The notes beneath the pieces were generated by a model. The model saw only the letters and a program-made list of their open reading frames with translations. It did no database searches and was not told the origin of the DNA. A program made the translations under genes and the position numbers. Shown piece by piece: positions 41,553-49,752 of a stretch of DNA of 64,000 nucleotides. The stretch spans positions 9,089,001 to 9,153,000 of the forward strand of contig NZ_CP023694.1 of NCBI RefSeq assembly GCF_008705135.1, in the 5' to 3' direction. Source of the stretch: Streptomyces coeruleorubidus. Its GTDB lineage: Bacteria; Actinomycetota; Actinomycetes; Streptomycetales; Streptomycetaceae. Every line of letters begins with the position of its first letter. Within the stretch, counting starts at the first letter, position 1.

Positions 41553-42431
41553 TCAGGAGAAGGAGAAGTGCGCGGCGGCTTCGGCGGGCGTGGTTGCTTG
41601 GCGGCGTCCGGGGACATCGTGGACGGTGGTCGCGCCCTCGGAGCGGAGCTGATCGGCACCGGCGTCCCGGGTCATGGTGGCGGCGTAGGCACGGACGTCC
41701 GCGGCGGCGAGGTCCGTGCGGCCTCTCTGGGTGTACTGCTGGAGGAGGTCGGTGACGTCCGGGTTGAATCGCAGCATGGTCACGGGGGCGTCGAAGCGCC
41801 TGGCGATGGCGATGAGCCGTGCGCGTGCCTGCGGCGTGACGTTCGTCGACTCGGCGACTGCGCTCTGTCCGGTTGCGAGCCTGGCGACGATCCTGCGGTC
41901 ACGTTCCTCGAAGATCCGTGCGTCCGCCGCGTCGGATTCCGCTTCCGCGGTTGAGGTGCCGAAAAGTTCCGCGCGGATCTCGTCGCTGGACACGACGGCC
42001 TCCGGGTCGATCTGCCGGCGCGCGACCAGCGCCCGAACGAAGCTGGTCTTGCCCGAGGCCGGTGGGCCGACGAGGACGACGAGTCCCGTCGGCACTCGGA
42101 TGACGGGCGCGAGAGCGTTGAGGTAGAGGCCGCCCGCGCAGTCGAGGGCTTCCTCCGGGGAACCGGCGGGCAGTCCGCTGGGCAGGACGTTGTCCCGGTA
42201 GCTGTCGTTGCCGGCCAGGTAGAGGGCGAAGCCCCAGGTGTGCGGCACGCCTGTGAAGCGCAGTCGGCACAGCGGCAGGCTCTCCTCGCCGGGCAACTCC
42301 GCTGCCACGTAGGCGAATCCTGTGCGGAAGCGGACGGTGATGGCTTCCACTTGGGGCCAGCATTCGCGGGCGTGGCGGTTAAGACGCTGGCGCAAGTGGT
42401 GCTGCATCGATTCCGGTGGGTTCTTCGGCAC
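41553..42431 (-). CDS. P-loop kinase-like protein with unknown N-terminal domain
   Basis: A 292-residue fusion. Residues 1-105 form a domain of unknown function (QHHLRQRLNRHARECWPQVE, LPLCRLRFTGVPHTWGFALY, PEEALDCAGGLYL). Residues 112-290 are a P-loop kinase of the polynucleotide-kinase/zeta-toxin-like kind with Walker A GPPASGKTS (122-130), a VVSSDEIRAELFG strand-helix and RDRRIVARLATGQSAVAEST as the Walker B/lid region. GTG 42431 is chosen because AGGATGG precedes it; an ATG at 42467 lacks a site. The phosphate acceptor is not known. Confidence 0.72.
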   Translation of the reverse strand: MPKNPPESMQHHLRQRLNRHARECWPQVEAITVRFRTGFAYVAAELPGEESLPLCRLRFTGVPHTWGFALYLAGNDSYRDNVLPSGLPAGSPEEALDCAGGLYLNALAPVIRVPTGLVVLVGPPASGKTSFVRALVARRQIDPEAVVSSDEIRAELFGTSTAEAESDAADARIFEERDRRIVARLATGQSAVAESTNVTPQARARLIAIARRFDAPVTMLRFNPDVTDLLQQYTQRGRTDLAAADVRAYAATMTRDAGADQLRSEGATTVHDVPGRRQATTPAEAAAHFSFS

Positions 42432-42755
42432 GGGCCCATCCTGCCGGGTGCGGCGGCGGCCCGCCATGATCGTTGGCAGTGGAGAGTGGGCGACGGGCAG
42501 GGCCAGCGGTGGCGGTGGTGCTCTCCATCGACGAGAAGACCGCGGTCGCCGCCCGTTCACGCCGCCATTCCGGTCGTCCCGCACGCCCCGGTGAACCAGC
42601 CCGGCGGGAGTTCGTACGGGCGTCACGGCCTCCCACACCGCCAAGCACACCAAGGCGTGGCTGGCCGCGCACCCGCGCTGGCACGCCCGGATCGGCATCC
42701 GGAGTCGAGCTCTTACCGCGTGCGGACCGGAGTTCCGGCGCCGGGACGACAGGCC
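42432..42755. other. Stretch with a possible IS630-type scrap
   Basis: At 42631-42690 the plus strand reads SHTAKHTKAWLAAHPRWHAR, similar to the tHkt.kv.aWLAahPr part of IS630-family transposases. It is only 20 residues and no other part of such an element is visible, so it is listed here and not as a pseudogene. Nothing else is recognised. Confidence 0.35.
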
Positions 42756-43130
42756 TCACGACAGCAGCATTCGCGTCCATATGACGGCCAGGAAGGTGCA
42801 GGCGAGCGCGAACAGGCTCTGCACGACGGCGGTGACCGGCATTCTCAGGCGGGCGTGCACCACGGCGCCGGTCACCGCCAGGGCCGGAACGCCCCAGACG
42901 ACGAGCCACATCAGGACGGGGACGTCGCGGGAGTGCACGGTTGCGGAGGGGTTCGACGACTTCGCGCTGCCCATGCCGACCATGACGAACAGCATCGCGG
43001 CGACTACGACGATGACCGCGTCCGCGACCAGGAACAGCAGAGCTACCGCGATGTCGATCAGCCGGGAGGGGCGTTCGCGGGATTGAGGGGGCGTCTGGGT
43101 GTCCTGGTCGTCCGCGGGCGGTGAGGCCAT
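42756..43130 (-). CDS. Small membrane protein, three helices
   Basis: A 124-residue protein with a short Pro/Gln-rich cytoplasmic start and three hydrophobic segments: IDIAVALLFLVADAVIVVVA, LMWLVVWGVPALAVTGAVV and TAVVQSLFALACTFLAVIW. I do not recognise a named family; such small three-helix proteins are common and uncharacterised in Streptomyces. ATG 43130 is the best start though the ribosome site is weak. It stands alone. Confidence 0.65.
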   Translation of the reverse strand: MASPPADDQDTQTPPQSRERPSRLIDIAVALLFLVADAVIVVVAAMLFVMVGMGSAKSSNPSATVHSRDVPVLMWLVVWGVPALAVTGAVVHARLRMPVTAVVQSLFALACTFLAVIWTRMLLS

Positions 43131-43326
43131 GACCAGACTGCACCACGGAATGGCGTGTTCGGCATCGTCCGGGACCGTATAGCGACCCGACTGTGACCAG
43201 CAGTCACCACGACCAACATGGAGCCGGGCCTCAGCGCGCTCTTCACGTTGGGCTTCACCCCTTGTGGACCACGCCCTCATGCCGAGCGCAGCCCAGGCGA
43301 CGCCGATGACCTACAATTAATCATCT

Positions 43327-43349
43327 ATGGAAGATAGTTCTTCGGAAGA
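43327..43349. promoter_or_regulatory. Putative MarR operator, autoregulatory
   Basis: ATGGAAG (43327-43333) followed by TCTTCGGAAGA (43339-43349), a perfect 11-nt palindrome, lies directly before the MarR start in an unusually AT-rich stretch. Similar GGAAG/CTTCC elements occur at 46254-46272. Confidence 0.5.
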
Positions 43350-43355
43350 TGAGTG

Positions 43356-43865
43356 ATGGCTGACCTGAAGCGGCTGTATCGGGAGCTGGTCTCGCTGGAG
43401 ATCGAGCTGTGGAGCGGCATCGAGGGGCGGTTGCGGGCCGAGTACGATCTGCCGCTGACCTCGTTCGAGGTGCTGCACCTGCTGTTGCGTCGGCCCGGGC
43501 CGCGGATCCAGGACATCGCTGAGGAGTTCTCGATCACGGTGGGCGGCACGAGCAAGGTGGTCGACCGTCTGGAGTCGGCGGGCTTGTGTGAGCGGCGTGC
43601 CAATCCGAACGACCGTCGTTCCTCGGTCGTCGAGTTGACGCCTGAGGGGCGCAAGCTGGTGGGCGGGGCGCTGAAGGTCTTCGAGGAGGAGTTGGAGCTG
43701 CGGATCGGATCGGTGATTCCCGAGCGGTCCGTGCGCGAGGTGACGGCGGTCCTCAGCACACTGCGGGCAGCCGGGCGGGCCCTGGACGCGGAGCGGAAGG
43801 CCGCCGGGCAGACGCCGGCGCCGGGCGCGCGGGCGCCGAAGCAGCCTGGCCGGCCGGCGTCATGA
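43356..43865 (+). CDS. MarR family transcriptional regulator
   Basis: A 169-residue dimeric winged-helix repressor: helix 1 YRELVSLEIELWSGIEGRLR, recognition region IQDIAEEFSITVGGTSKVVDRLESAG, and the wing ERRANPNDRRSSVVELTPEG, all in the usual order. Start ATG 43356 follows GGAAG; GTG 43353 is an alternative. The C-terminal 25 residues are Ala/Pro-rich. It converges with a four-gene operon whose promoter region carries similar half-sites, so it may control that operon as well as itself. Confidence 0.88.
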   Translation: MADLKRLYRELVSLEIELWSGIEGRLRAEYDLPLTSFEVLHLLLRRPGPRIQDIAEEFSITVGGTSKVVDRLESAGLCERRANPNDRRSSVVELTPEGRKLVGGALKVFEEELELRIGSVIPERSVREVTAVLSTLRAAGRALDAERKAAGQTPAPGARAPKQPGRPAS

Positions 43866-43959
43866 GCCACGAAGGCTGCGCGGTGCCCGTGGCCTGATGG
43901 GCCGCTGCTGCCGGGAGACTGTCTTCACCCGGCCCCGCCCCATCCGCTCCGCCCACAGG

Positions 43960-44385
43960 TCAGTCGGCGATGCCGCCGAAGGCGATGACTTTGTCGATGT
44001 GGCCGTGGACGAGGATGTTGCCGGGGCCGCCGTTGCGTGCGGCGTACTCCTCGGCGCGTTCGTCGCCCATGTAACGGGCGCCGAGGAGGCCTCCCCAGCG
44101 CACCATGTCGTCGGGAGCCTCGGAGATCTCGGCGCGTCCTTGGAGCAGGACGAACGCGTACGGTGGCCGGTCCTCGTCGACGCAGAGGGCGAACCGTCCG
44201 TCACGGGCGAGGTTGCGGCCCTTGACCCCGTCCTTCTCGGTGGTGAGCACGATGGCGTCGCCGTCGAGGAGGAACCAGACCGGTGTCACGTGGGGACTGC
44301 CGTCGGCGCGGACGGTCGACAGCTTGCCGGTGCGAGTGCCGTGCGTGACGAACGCGCGCCACTGCTGCTCGGTCATCTTCCGCAT
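43960..44385 (-). CDS. PPOX-class F420/FMN-dependent protein
   Basis: A 141-residue split-barrel flavin- or F420-binding protein. It has the family line TGKLSTVRADGSPHVTPVWFLLDGDAIVLTTEKDGVKGRNLARDGRFALCVDEDRPPYAFVLLQGRAEI and ends HGHIDKVIAFGG. Members reduce small electrophiles or bind biliverdin with F420 or FMN. ATG 44385 follows AAAGG. It is the last gene of a four-gene minus-strand operon (VOC, metallo-hydrolase, NTF2-like, this). Confidence 0.87.
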   Translation of the reverse strand: MRKMTEQQWRAFVTHGTRTGKLSTVRADGSPHVTPVWFLLDGDAIVLTTEKDGVKGRNLARDGRFALCVDEDRPPYAFVLLQGRAEISEAPDDMVRWGGLLGARYMGDERAEEYAARNGGPGNILVHGHIDKVIAFGGIAD

Positions 44386-44459
44386 GTGGGTGCCTTTCGC
44401 GTTCGTACGGATCGGCTCGCGGGTGTCCGAGGCCGACTCGGCCCCGGACACCCGGAGGC

Positions 44460-44852
44460 TCAGCCCCAGAAGGCGTCTTCGGCGGCAGGGTCGCCGGAGA
44501 AGAGCCACATCTCGGTGATCTTGCCGCCTGTGATGCGCAGGAGATCGACGCCGTCCATGCTCATCGACGCGCCGTCGCGGCGGCCGCTGAAGTGGATGGT
44601 CGCGGCGACCAGGTCGTCGTTGGCCATGAGCGTGTGGATCTTGTCGATGGCGAAGGTGCCCCGGCTTGTCTCCATCATGCTGCCGAGCATCTGGAAGACG
44701 GCGTCGCGGCCCTTGTGCTCGCCGGAGAACTGGTTGGCGCCGGGCTGGTGCCAGACGATCGCCTCGTCGAGGAGTTCGCCGAGGGTGGCCATGTCTCCCG
44801 TCTGTACGGCCTGGAAGTAGGTGCGGGCGATGTCGATGTTCGGGCTGCTCAT
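44460..44852 (-). CDS. NTF2/SnoaL-like protein
   Basis: A 130-residue alpha+beta-barrel protein of the SnoaL-like type: IARTYFQAVQTGDMATLGEL, IVWHQPGANQFSGEHKGRDAV and GKITEMWLFSGDPAAEDAFW. The family includes isomerases, cyclases and binding proteins. ATG 44852 has GGAG eight bases upstream; an ATG at 44891 overlaps the metallo-hydrolase stop as ATGA and would add 13 residues, so coupling is also possible. Confidence 0.85.
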   Translation of the reverse strand: MSSPNIDIARTYFQAVQTGDMATLGELLDEAIVWHQPGANQFSGEHKGRDAVFQMLGSMMETSRGTFAIDKIHTLMANDDLVAATIHFSGRRDGASMSMDGVDLLRITGGKITEMWLFSGDPAAEDAFWG

Positions 44853-44887
44853 GATGCTTGCTCCACGGGTGTTGGTGCGGGTGGTGG

Positions 44888-45670
44888 TCATCGGGCGAAG
44901 TCGAGGCGGTCGGCCAGGCCGGCGTCGGTGAACGCGGCCTCGATCTCGTGGCGGCCTTCCTTGAAGTGGGCCCAGCTGTCGAAGTGGGCGGGGACGATCC
45001 GGCGGGCGCCGAGCAGCTTCGCGGCCTCGGCACCCTGCGCGCTGTCGAGGGTGAGCAGGGCGCCGTCGAAGGCGAAGGCCATACGGGCACCGCCGAGGAA
45101 GAGGACCGCGGTGTCCACCGGGGCGAACTTCTCGGCGATCTCCTCGACGTGCTCCAGGGCGGCGTTGTCGCCGCTGACGTAGACCGAGGGCAGGTCGTCG
45201 GAGGTGAGCATGAAGCCGATGACGTCGCCGGAGACCGGCTCGCAGCCGACGGGGCCGTGCCGGGCGGGCAGGCCGGTGACGGTGACGGTGCCGCCGTCGG
45301 GCCGCTTGAGCTCAGCGCTCCGCCAGAAGGCCAGCCCCTGCGCGTTGCCGCCCAGACGGTCCGCACCGCTGACCGTGGCGAAGACGACCGGCACCTCCGG
45401 CAGGAAGGCGCGGCCGGCGTTGTCGAGGTTGTCGTCGTGCTCGTCATGGGAGAGCAGGACGGCGTCGACGCGCCCCAGGTCGGCGGCGGTGACAGGTGAC
45501 GGCTCGGTCTTGACGAGCTTGTGGTCGCCGGGGAGAGGCATGAGGTACTCGCCCGGCGGGTCGAAGGTCGGGTCGGTGACGAACCTCAGCCCGCCGTACT
45601 CGATCACGGTCGTCGGACCGCCGTGGACACGTACGGGGATCTTTTCGCTGGCGGCGCTGGCGCCGGACAT
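44888..45670 (-). CDS. MBL-fold metallo-hydrolase (UlaG-like)
   Basis: A 260-residue metallo-beta-lactamase-fold hydrolase. The metal motif reads LLSHDEHDDNLD (HxxHDD form of HxHxDH), with further ligands likely in PARHGP and the Asp of YVSGDNAA, and His in VPAHFDSW. Such UlaG-like proteins hydrolyse lactones, phosphodiesters or acyl bonds. ATG 45670 follows GGAGG. It lies second in the MarR-linked operon. Confidence 0.85.
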   Translation of the reverse strand: MSGASAASEKIPVRVHGGPTTVIEYGGLRFVTDPTFDPPGEYLMPLPGDHKLVKTEPSPVTAADLGRVDAVLLSHDEHDDNLDNAGRAFLPEVPVVFATVSGADRLGGNAQGLAFWRSAELKRPDGGTVTVTGLPARHGPVGCEPVSGDVIGFMLTSDDLPSVYVSGDNAALEHVEEIAEKFAPVDTAVLFLGGARMAFAFDGALLTLDSAQGAEAAKLLGARRIVPAHFDSWAHFKEGRHEIEAAFTDAGLADRLDFAR

Positions 45671-45718
45671 CGGGAACCTCCAGGTGGGAACAGTGAAGGC
45701 GCGGACCTGCGGAAACCG

Positions 45719-46099
45719 TCAGGCGTCGGGTACGGAGAACACGCCGAAGTGGTTGCCGGCGGTGTCCCGCAGCCGGGCGAAGGTGAAGCCCGCAGAGTCG
45801 GAGGCCGGCTCCATGAGGACCTTGGCGCCGAGCCCTCGCCCGCGCTCGACGGTCTCGGCGACGTCTTGGACGAGGACGTAGAAGACCGCGTAGTCGGGGA
45901 AGGCGCCCTCCGACTCCCACACGCCGCCGGTCGGCTGCGGGGCGCCCGGCGTCATCACCGAGTGGTAGGTCACGCCGGGGGTGTTGGTGTTGGGGACGTA
46001 CTTCCAGTCGAAGAGCTCACCGTAGAACTCCTTGACCTTCTCCGGCTGGCCGGTGCCGAACTCGAACCAGGCGACCGAGTTGAAGGCCGGAATGGTCAT
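45719..46099 (-). CDS. VOC family protein
   Basis: A 126-residue vicinal-oxygen-chelate protein: NSVAWFEFGTGQPEKVKEFYGELFDWKY at the start, FYVLVQDVAETVERGRGLGAKVLMEP in the middle and RDTAGNHFGVFS at the end. ATG 46099 follows AAAGGAG. It is first in the minus-strand operon. The pattern resembles the small VOC proteins thought to bind or protect against reactive small molecules. Confidence 0.87.
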   Translation of the reverse strand: MTIPAFNSVAWFEFGTGQPEKVKEFYGELFDWKYVPNTNTPGVTYHSVMTPGAPQPTGGVWESEGAFPDYAVFYVLVQDVAETVERGRGLGAKVLMEPASDSAGFTFARLRDTAGNHFGVFSVPDA

Positions 46100-46253
46100 G
46101 ACACTCACTCCTTTACGCCCCCTGTGGGCGGAATGTGACTCTCTGAGGCAGATGGAATCCAAGCGGTGACCACCGCGCCCGGCGGGGCGCCTTGCAGGAA
46201 CCGGCGGGGGTGAGGGCCCCTGAGCCGGTCCGGAGTCCAGCAAACCATTTACA

Positions 46254-46272
46254 TTCCATGGAAGCAACTTCC
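46254..46272. promoter_or_regulatory. Operator-like palindromes between VOC operon and radical SAM gene
   Basis: TTCCATGGAA (46254-46263) is a perfect palindrome overlapping GGAAGCAACTTCC (46260-46272), also a perfect inverted repeat. The ATGGAAG element is shared with the MarR promoter region at 43327. It lies about 155 bases before the VOC start and 118 before the radical SAM start. Confidence 0.5.
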
Positions 46273-46389
46273 GTAGATTATTGTTCCATGGGTGGGGGTT
46301 CGGTGATCTTCAGCCGGCCGGCCCTTGGACAGCAGAGGAACCCGGCGTCTCCCACACGGACGGTCGGGTCAGCAGAAAAGGAAGTGGTC

Positions 46390-47271
46390 ATGGAGCCGGT
46401 CGAGATCGAGGCGAAGACCCTGATCCAGAAGTCGAAGACCCCGTCGAACGACTACGTCATCAACCCCTACACCGGCTGCGTGCTGGGCTGTGCCTACTGC
46501 TTCGCCAGCTTCGCCGGACGGCAGTTCGGCCGATCGGCGAAGGAGTGGGGCGACTACCTGTACGTGAAGAAGAACGCGGTCGAGCTCGCCCGCAAGGAGC
46601 TGTCGAAGATGCCGGAGGGCAAGCGCCGCGGCACGATGCTGCTCAGCTCGGTCACCGACCCCTACCAGGGCCACGAGACGAAGTACCGGCTCACCCGCGG
46701 CATCCTGCGCGAACTGGAGAGGGTCGAGTACCCGGGCCTGGTCCGCATCCTCACCAAGTCACCGGTCGTCACCCGCGACATCGACCTGCTCACCAGCCTG
46801 CCCCGCGCCGAGGTCGGCATGAGCGTGACCACCACCGACGACAAGGTCAGCCGCTGGCTGGAGGTACGCGCCCCACTCGCCTCCCGCCGCCTGCGGACCC
46901 TGGCCGAACTCAAAGAGGCAGGCATCCCCACCTACGCCTTCGTGGGCCCGCTCCTGCCTCACTTCGCCACCCAGCCCGAGCTCCTGGACGACCTCTTCGG
47001 CCAGCTCGTCGACGCGGGGGTGAGTGAGGTGTTCATGGAGCACATCAACCTCAAGCGGTACATCCGCGAGCGCATGGACCAAGTCCTCGTCGGCGAGCCC
47101 GAAGACGTCCGCGAGGCGTACCTCCAGGCGCGGACGAAGGAACATCGCGAACAGCTCGACGTGATCGTCGCGGAACTGCTGGACAAACACGGTCTGCGGC
47201 TGCGCTTCGAGGAGGTCGTTCACCACGACGACAACGACTCCCTGCGGCAGAGGCTCATGTCCTCGGGGTGA
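46390..47271 (+). CDS. Radical SAM protein, Rv2578c/SplB-like
   Basis: A 293-residue radical SAM enzyme with the 4Fe-4S motif CVLGCAYC (Cys30, 34, 37; CxxxCxxC). It matches the Rv2578c-type group related to spore photoproduct lyase: NPYTGCVLGCAYCFASFAGR, SVTDPYQGHETKYRLTRGIL, RILTKSPVVTRDIDLL. ATG 46390 follows AAAAGGAAG. Its reaction is unknown; radical SAM chemistry with a nucleic acid or small molecule is likely. It is divergent from the VOC operon and probably shares its control region. Confidence 0.87.
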   Translation: MEPVEIEAKTLIQKSKTPSNDYVINPYTGCVLGCAYCFASFAGRQFGRSAKEWGDYLYVKKNAVELARKELSKMPEGKRRGTMLLSSVTDPYQGHETKYRLTRGILRELERVEYPGLVRILTKSPVVTRDIDLLTSLPRAEVGMSVTTTDDKVSRWLEVRAPLASRRLRTLAELKEAGIPTYAFVGPLLPHFATQPELLDDLFGQLVDAGVSEVFMEHINLKRYIRERMDQVLVGEPEDVREAYLQARTKEHREQLDVIVAELLDKHGLRLRFEEVVHHDDNDSLRQRLMSSG

Positions 47272-47302
47272 CCGCGTCCGCGCCGCCGGGCGGGGGCCTT
47301 CA

Positions 47303-47638
47303 TCAGGCGGTGACGTCGGCCTCGGGATCCGGTACCGCCATGGCCCAGGTTCCCATGGCCTCCAGGACATCGCGCAGCCCCTCGCCGAGAGGGGTCAGCG
47401 CGTACTCGACGCGCGGCGGGATTTCCGCGTAGGTCGTGCGGGTGACGATGCCGTGCCGCTCGAACTGCCGCAGCCGGCTGGTCAGCGTGTGCGGGCTGAT
47501 GCCGGGCAGGGCATCGCGCAGTTGGTTGAAGCGGTGGGGGGCGTGCAGTAGTTCGCGCACGATCAGGGTGGCCCACGGCCCGTTGAGCAGAGTGAGGAAC
47601 CGGGCGACGCCGCATTCGGGGAGACAAGGATCAGTCAC
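47303..47638 (-). CDS. HxlR family transcriptional regulator
   Basis: A 111-residue winged-helix regulator of the HxlR type. The core LTLLNGPWATLIVRELLHAP, RFNQLRDALPGISPHTLTSRLRQFERHGIVTR and YALTPLGEGL is complete. Cys residues near the N-terminus (PCLPECGV) could sense electrophiles, as in several HxlR proteins. GTG 47638 is preferred over ATG 47689, because the longer form would place the gene start inside an inverted repeat shared with the divergent NmrA-like gene. It probably regulates that gene. Confidence 0.88.
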   Translation of the reverse strand: MTDPCLPECGVARFLTLLNGPWATLIVRELLHAPHRFNQLRDALPGISPHTLTSRLRQFERHGIVTRTTYAEIPPRVEYALTPLGEGLRDVLEAMGTWAMAVPDPEADVTA

Positions 47639-47654
47639 GTTTTTGACCGTACCC

Positions 47655-47699
47655 CCATTAGTGCAGTTGATGTAACTGGTGCGTCGCATGCACTAATGG
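47655..47699. promoter_or_regulatory. HxlR operator: perfect 11-bp inverted repeat
   Basis: CCATTAGTGCA (47655-47665) and TGCACTAATGG (47689-47699) form a perfect inverted repeat with a 23-base spacer covering the whole divergent promoter region. The right arm ends four bases before the NmrA-like start. Confidence 0.7.
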
Positions 47700-47703
47700 C
47701 GCC

Positions 47704-48549
47704 ATGACCTACGTGATTCATGGCGCCACGGGCGCCCAGGGTGCCCCCGTCGTCGTTGCCCTCGCCGCCGCGGGCAAGGCCGTGACCGCTCTGACCCGAA
47801 ACGCCGATGCCGTCGTGGACGGCGCGCAGAGCGTTGTAGCCGTCGGGTACGGCTCCACAGCGGAACTGACCGAGGCATACCGGGGCGCTGACGGGGTGTT
47901 CGTCCACCTGCCGGTGGTCTCGGAAGAAGACCGCCAGACCTACGCGCGCAACATCGTCGCCGCCGTCCGCGCAGCCCGCCCGGCCCGAGTGGTGTTCTCC
48001 ACCAGCGGTGCCCCGACCGACCCCGAAACCGGCGGCGCGGCCGCGGCACTGGTCAGCGCCTTGGCGGACATCGGGGTCTCCCATGCGGTGATCGCGCCCA
48101 CGTTCTACCTGGAGAACCTGCTCATGCCCTACGTCATCGACACGGTCCGGGAGCGAGGCGTGCTGCCCTACCCGATCCGCGTCGACTTCCCCGCTTCCTG
48201 GGCCTCGCACCTGGACGTCGCCGACGCCGTCGTCGCTCTCTTCGACCGCCCGGACATCACCGGCATGGTCTCTGTCGGACAGTTCCCGGCGATCACCGGA
48301 CCGGACCTGGCCGAGGCGTTCGGCGCCCACTTCGTCCAGGACGTGGTCTTCGAGCAGATCACCCCCGAGCAGTTCCGCCGCTCCGTCGCACCCCTGATCG
48401 GCGAGGGGCCCGCCGCCGACGTCGCCGGAGCCTACGCGGCCATGAGCACGCTTCCGGACCGCTCGATCACACCCGAGAACTCCGCCCAGAAACTGCTCGG
48501 CATCACCCCCCGCACCACCGGTCAGTGGCTGACCGACATCGGCCTCTGA
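47704..48549 (+). CDS. NmrA-like NAD(P)-binding reductase
   Basis: A 281-residue atypical short-chain dehydrogenase. The cofactor loop is VIHGATGAQGAPVV; VFVHLPVV and RVVFSTSGAP follow, with APTFYLENLL as the family signature of NmrA/quinone-reductase-like proteins. Such proteins sense or reduce NADP and often act on quinones. No ribosome site is visible before ATG 47704 and the operator arm ends four bases upstream, so the mRNA may be leaderless. HxlR-paired reductases of this kind commonly respond to aldehydes or quinones. Confidence 0.87.
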   Translation: MTYVIHGATGAQGAPVVVALAAAGKAVTALTRNADAVVDGAQSVVAVGYGSTAELTEAYRGADGVFVHLPVVSEEDRQTYARNIVAAVRAARPARVVFSTSGAPTDPETGGAAAALVSALADIGVSHAVIAPTFYLENLLMPYVIDTVRERGVLPYPIRVDFPASWASHLDVADAVVALFDRPDITGMVSVGQFPAITGPDLAEAFGAHFVQDVVFEQITPEQFRRSVAPLIGEGPAADVAGAYAAMSTLPDRSITPENSAQKLLGITPRTTGQWLTDIGL

Positions 48550-49089
48550 CCCGAACCACCGTCGGCTGCGGCCGAGTTCTTCAGACAGGGCTTGGCAAGC
48601 CGCCGTACTCGATGGGCGGTCTGCCAAGCCCTCAAGTAGCGCCGCCCGGCCGCGCCAGGACCCGCCCCGGCTCCAACGCGCTGAAACACGGCCCGCGCGG
48701 TGGGGCACCGTCGAGATCGCCCCTGGGCACGCGAGCCCGGAGTGGGCGCGGCCCGAGCCGTCGGCCGGCCGAGGCGCCCACGCCCTGGTGTGGAAGCCAT
48801 CGACGGGGTCCGCGCGGTCGATTCCCGAGATCGAGGTAGGAACGACCCCGCCTTGGCAGCAACGTCAGTGTGTTGGGCGGCTTGGTCTGGATGGTCGGGA
48901 TCGCCGCGGTCGCCACCGTCGAGCGGCGCTCGTCTCCTCCGGCGTGCCCAGCGCACCCGCCGGTCGGCGCCGGGCCGATCGGGCCGCCGTGCAGACCCTC
49001 TTCGACTCTGCGCATCTCTACGGCAGTCAGGTGTGCCTTACCCTCGTAGAGGTCCCGGCTCCACTCCACCCTGACCGGAGGTCACCTGA
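48550..49089. other. Stretch without a recognisable gene
   Basis: Frames of up to 145 codons exist on the minus strand (48632-49069) but they are Arg/Gly/Pro-rich, show no motif and look like GC-driven open frames. No clear hairpin or repeat. Confidence 0.45.
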
Positions 49090-49617
49090 GTGTTCCCCGC
49101 ACGGGTAGTTGCCGGTGCTCCGTTGGCACTGGTGATTCTCGCCCTGTCCGGCTGCTCTTCCCACTGGGGCTGCACCGACACGACTGCGGAGCGCGGTGAG
49201 GCGGGTGTCAGGGTGCAGGTCGAGGACACGTCTGGGCGGCCTCTCGGCGTCACTGCCGAGGTCGTCGACTGGCGCCTTGAGCCCCACCCGCAGGTGCCCT
49301 CCGAAGGTGACCAGGTCCACGTCCACTACCGCTTCGACGGCGCCGACGAGATGTCCGGCCCCGCAGTGGACGCCTGCGCGGTCGATAAGGAGCGTGTGGC
49401 GTTGGGGTGTCAGACGGTCTATTCGTCCGAGGCGTTCGGGCCGGACGGTGATCTCACGGGCGACGACTGGCTCGCCGTCGAGTTCCCTGAGCAGGTTGCC
49501 GGAGTGCTATTGCTCCCCAACGACCAGTCCTACGACGGACGGACCTGCGAGCAGGACATCAAGGACGGTGGCGGGCCGCATCCTCCGGAACCAGCTGGCA
49601 TGGGGGACCAGCTGTAA
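49090..49617 (+). CDS. Hypothetical lipoprotein
   Basis: A 175-residue exported protein with a lipobox (ALSGC at about residues 18-22) after a hydrophobic segment, so it is probably anchored to the membrane surface. The mature part is acidic, with several Cys (CACSVD region and CEQD near the end) that could form disulphides. I do not recognise a family. GTG 49090 is the start; its ribosome site (GGAGGT) lies about eight bases upstream. No operon partners. Confidence 0.65.
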   Translation: MFPARVVAGAPLALVILALSGCSSHWGCTDTTAERGEAGVRVQVEDTSGRPLGVTAEVVDWRLEPHPQVPSEGDQVHVHYRFDGADEMSGPAVDACAVDKERVALGCQTVYSSEAFGPDGDLTGDDWLAVEFPEQVAGVLLLPNDQSYDGRTCEQDIKDGGGPHPPEPAGMGDQL

Positions 49618-49629
49618 GCCGTCATTCGG

Positions 49630-49745
49630 TTGGTGAGCCGGCGGTGGCATATGAGGGTCGCTGCGATAGCGGCGAAGGCGAGGAAGTGTTCCGGCTCGCG
49701 CTCGTAGCGGCGGTGGAGGCGTCGACAACCGGGCAGCCAGGACAT
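49630..49745 (-). pseudogene. 3' fragment of an IS5-family transposase
   Basis: The minus strand reads CRRLHRRYEREPEHFLAFAA then IAATLICHRRL, the end of many Streptomyces IS5-family transposases. Only this tail remains. A second, longer remnant of the same family is at 54590. Confidence 0.65.
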
Positions 49746-49752
49746 GTCGGTC

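Noticed and set aside
42631..42690. IS630-type transposase piece
   Set aside because: Only about 20 residues of similarity and no other part of such an element; kept as a remark in the stretch entry and not called as a pseudogene.
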